Assembly (NCBI RefSeq): GCF_011745365.1
Contig: NW_024468918.1
Coordinates: forward strand, 558,001-622,000
From: Cryphonectria parasitica EP155
Lineage: Eukaryota; Ascomycota; Sordariomycetes; Diaporthales; Cryphonectriaceae
Length of the DNA stretch: 64,000 nucleotides
Direction: 5' to 3'
Shown here: positions 61,192 to 64,000 of the stretch, piece after piece
How the letters are laid out: the number at the start of each line of letters is the position of its first letter
Position numbering within the stretch: the first letter of the stretch is position 1
Program-made: the position numbers and the translations under genes
Notes under the pieces: generated by a model
The model's input: the letters and a program-made list of their open reading frames with translations, nothing else
Database searches by the model: none
Told to the model about the DNA's origin: nothing

Positions 61192-62357
61192 AACCTGAAA
61201 CCGATGTATGATGAATCAACAATGATGAATGGCGTTTGAGGTGGGAATAATGGGATCGGCAGTGCGCCTGGATGTGTTATTTTCCCTCTGTGAGGAGTTA
61301 CTGGAGGGTTTGGGCTTTGGTTCATGGTTCATTGAGAGAAGGACTCGTGTCATTTCCGCCAGAACTGGACTCCAGCAGGACGCAGATTATGCCTCTCTCT
61401 CCTTGGAGAGCCGTGTGTACAAATAGCTTACTGAGTTTTTATCAACACCTGGTCCTATTCCCAATCTTGGCTGCCCTAGGCTAGCGATATTTCTAAAGAG
61501 TCGGTCCAACACACGCACACACATACATGTCTCCTGCACGCGGTATTTGACATTCTCACCTTCTCCAGGAAGCACATTGGGTAGGGAGGCTTTGATTTGG
61601 TCTTTGTCTCCGTTTTTGATGCTCACTTCATTCAAGGTCTTTGGCATCCTCTGCCTCTCGATCAAGTTTTCGAGCCGCCTCTATATCTGGAGACCTCGGA
61701 CCCATGTCCGCTCTCCATGTTCCCCTTCCCTTCCCCCTATCATAAACCGGGCCAACGACTTCTTGCCCGACCGGATCAGATGGGCCAAGTACATTAACCA
61801 CGTTTTCCGCCTCGATCTGACTGGCCGACCTAATCTTCTCTTGCCCACGAGGCTATCGCATTGCTCAAGTCCCGCCCAATTTGATATTATTTGCTCCCTT
61901 CCGCGCTTCCTCTCCTCCAAACCCCTCACCCCCTTTTCTACCGCCATCTCGTTGAGTGACGCGCTTCCCTTTGCACGCCAGTCCCTCGAAGGTCTTGTCT
62001 CCCCAAAGGCGGGGTGATATGTTCTGGTAATTTTCTTTTTCCCTTGCCCGCAACACCTGCACAACGAACCCTGGATGCGAAGAAAGCCGTACCTGGTCCC
62101 AAGCAGCCGTGACGTGACCAACTTTGATCATCGTAATGAAATGAGAATCCAAACACCAATCGCCGTGGGCCCGCCAACAACAACAAAATAAAAACAAAAA
62201 AAGAAACAAGAAGAAACCTTGAGTAGGCAATCAGATCACGCCTGAATTTGCTCGTCTATAACACCGTTGGCACCTCTGCAACTGACTCCGATTTTGGTGA
62301 ACGCGAAACAGGATGAGAGCTTATATGAGTGATTGATGCTGGAGACCGAGGTTAATA
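61192..62357. other. Convergent intergenic region (securin-like / SET1)
   Basis: 3' flanks of two convergent genes, longer than the other convergent gaps. A coding-like minus-strand frame at 61628-61829 is discussed under findings. Otherwise A-rich sequence near 62185-62215 and nothing recognised. Confidence 0.5.
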
Positions 62358-64000
62358 TTAGTTGAGGAAACCCTTGCACTCGGGTGTGCCACAGAGGCAG
62401 GGAATGCGGTCTTCGGAGCGCATCTCGCGGTCGAACTTGTAGTCGTATGTCAATTCCTCATCTGTGTTGAGAGAAGAAAAAAGCAAGGTCAGCCGTGACG
62501 TTCTTAGAAAGAAAAAGAAGAAGAAAAGTCCTCGCACACAAGACACTTACTCTGCGCTATAGCCCTCTCGGCATAGATGACAATTCGCTTAGTTCCTTCC
62601 ACGCGAATGATGCTGGCCTTGCAGTTTGGCGCACAGCTATGATTGATGAAACGAGCGATACCTCCTTTCTTGGTCGCGTCAACGACTGCATCATCATCGA
62701 TACGGAACAAGTAACTGCTCCCTATCCCGCTCTTGGTGTAGTTGATTTCACGGAGATCTGCGATCCTCTGGCGTACCCGCTCGCCGACATACTCGATGAT
62801 CATGTCGTCCTTGGCAATGTTCTCCATCGCGTAGAGACCCCAGTTGTGGATTGCTGACCGGTCAAACTTAACAGGCTTCTTGCGTTTCTTGAGCTGATTG
62901 AAGCGTAAGACATCAGATGCCTGACCAAAGACCTTCTGCGTCTTCTCAAGAGAAGAATTGTGGTCACGCTGCTTGGCACGCGTGTCGCGGGCGTTGCTCT
63001 GCGAGGACACATGATCGGGCGCAACCCTTGTAATGTTGACCTCGGCCATGGACTTGACTTTGCCACCCTTGCCAGCCTTTTCGCGCTCTTCGCGAGCCTT
63101 CTGTACCTTGATGTGGTGCGGGAGATACTTGGACTTCTCGGAGTTGAGAATCTTCTTAATGCCTTCTGTCCTTGCACACCCGGTAGAATTGGGCACATAG
63201 TAGCCTTGAATACCCACGATGTCGCCCGAGCCATCCCAAGAATTGAGTTCCTTGATACGATTCCGTCTCCAGAGCCAAGTTTGAGGATCGCCAATGTCCT
63301 CCACGCCAAACTTCTTCTTGAGCTTTGCGATGTTGGGCTTGTCTTTCTCGCCAAGGTCGAGGGTCTGCATAGACTCTGGATCGACCTTGAACTTGGGTGG
63401 GAGAATGAGTGCTTTGGTAACAAAATGTGGGAACAAGTTGCGGTCCGGTAGAGGCTTGCTTGGCTCCACCACCTCTGGCTCTGGTTTCGACTCAGGAGGC
63501 GGCGTGGGTTGCTTGAGCGGTTCGGACTTCTCCTCGGCTTCGTGCTCAAAAATGTCCTGCTGTTGCTTCTTGAGTGCTTCGCGCTCCTCAAACAGCTGTT
63601 TCTTGGATTTCTTCTTTGACTTCGTCGCGCCTTTCTTGACGCCCTTCGCACCCAGGGCAGGTGTGGGCAGCTGAGAATCTCCATCCTCGTTGTCTTCAGT
63701 GGCGTCGGGCATGAGCACGTCAACGGAAGCATCGCGAAGAGGGTACCCGGTCTCGATGCGGTCGATGGTCACCCCGAACAGCTCCTCGTCGCTCTTCTTC
63801 TGGCGCTTGATTGCTGTTTCTATCTGCAGGTCAAGCTTCCTCTTCTTCACGTGAGGCACGATACCATCCTGAGCAAAGCTGGCTTCCGTCAAGGAGTCGT
63901 CCTCCGGCGGACCCCAGTCGTCTTTGAAGTCTTCGTCGGGGCTCATTCGGCTACGAGAGCGAGATTCAGGTTCCTCGGTATCTCTCGCAAGAGAGTCCCT
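62358..64000 (-). CDS. SET1: SET1 histone H3-K4 methyltransferase (3' part; 5' end outside window)
   Basis: Catalytic subunit of COMPASS, methylating histone H3 lysine 4. The visible part has exons 64000-62551 and 62461-62358. The frame is open to the right edge, through and beyond the ATG at 63946, so the N-terminus (expected RRM region) lies outside. Seen: acidic and Lys-rich linker; n-SET domain with [39 protein letters not shown] domain [24 protein letters not shown] (interrupted for length), [28 protein letters not shown]; after the 89-base intron [13 protein letters not shown]; and post-[16 protein letters not shown] with the Cys-x-Cys-x4-Cys zinc pattern. All AdoMet-binding and catalytic residues (NHSCxPN, Tyr) are present. 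Confidence 0.94.

Overview
The window is nuclear DNA of a filamentous ascomycete (Pezizomycotina, most likely a Sordariomycete). The evidence is 60-90 bp introns with GTRNGT donors and CTRAY branch sites, strong C/G bias at third codon positions in conserved genes, CT-rich leaders, a fungal NADP-glutamate dehydrogenase with two introns, and fungus-restricted families (Rds1-like, rhodopsin-domain, BIG1, SSD1). I rebuilt 20 genes from exon fragments by matching splice phase. There are no rRNA, tRNA, CRISPR or recognisable transposon features.

Layout. 1-6974: gene-poor DNA ending in the long leader of PLC1 (6975-10538 +). 10539-14005: gene-free, with microsatellites. 14-24 kb is the most accessory-looking part: a large PLP-dependent decarboxylase (+), a convergent zinc-less MDR reductase (-) and a seven-helix rhodopsin-domain membrane protein (+). 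24.5-41 kb: RRM/RGG protein (-), GET4 (+), an unknown acidic protein (-), DNA polymerase delta POL3 (+), NADP-GDH (+), a secreted Rds1/ferritin-like protein (-). 41-64 kb is dense housekeeping: SSD1 (-), GLE1 (+), TLG1-type SNARE (-), ER cyclophilin (+), TRM112 (+), BIG1 (-), RRP17 (+), tropomyosin (-), a securin-like protein (+) and the 3' part of SET1 (-, running off the right edge).

Functional themes: secretory pathway (GET4, TLG1, cyclophilin B, BIG1), cell wall and polarity (SSD1, BIG1, tropomyosin), RNA biology (RRM protein, GLE1, RRP17, TRM112), chromosome maintenance (POL3, securin-like, SET1), signalling and metabolism (PLC1, GDH, decarboxylase). They look like independent genes, not one pathway. 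Many are divergent pairs sharing 0.5-2.5 kb promoters.

Points of most interest: a 5-nt microexon and a probable GC-AG intron in the decarboxylase; a phase-matched alternative last exon that would give the ER cyclophilin a transmembrane anchor; alternative N-termini in tropomyosin and in the RRM protein; an Asp in place of a CysA zinc ligand in POL3; a short conserved last exon of SSD1 behind a C17A9 tract; and two recurrent intergenic signatures, compound C(n)A(n) tracts and GTAC-centred palindromes concentrated upstream of genes.
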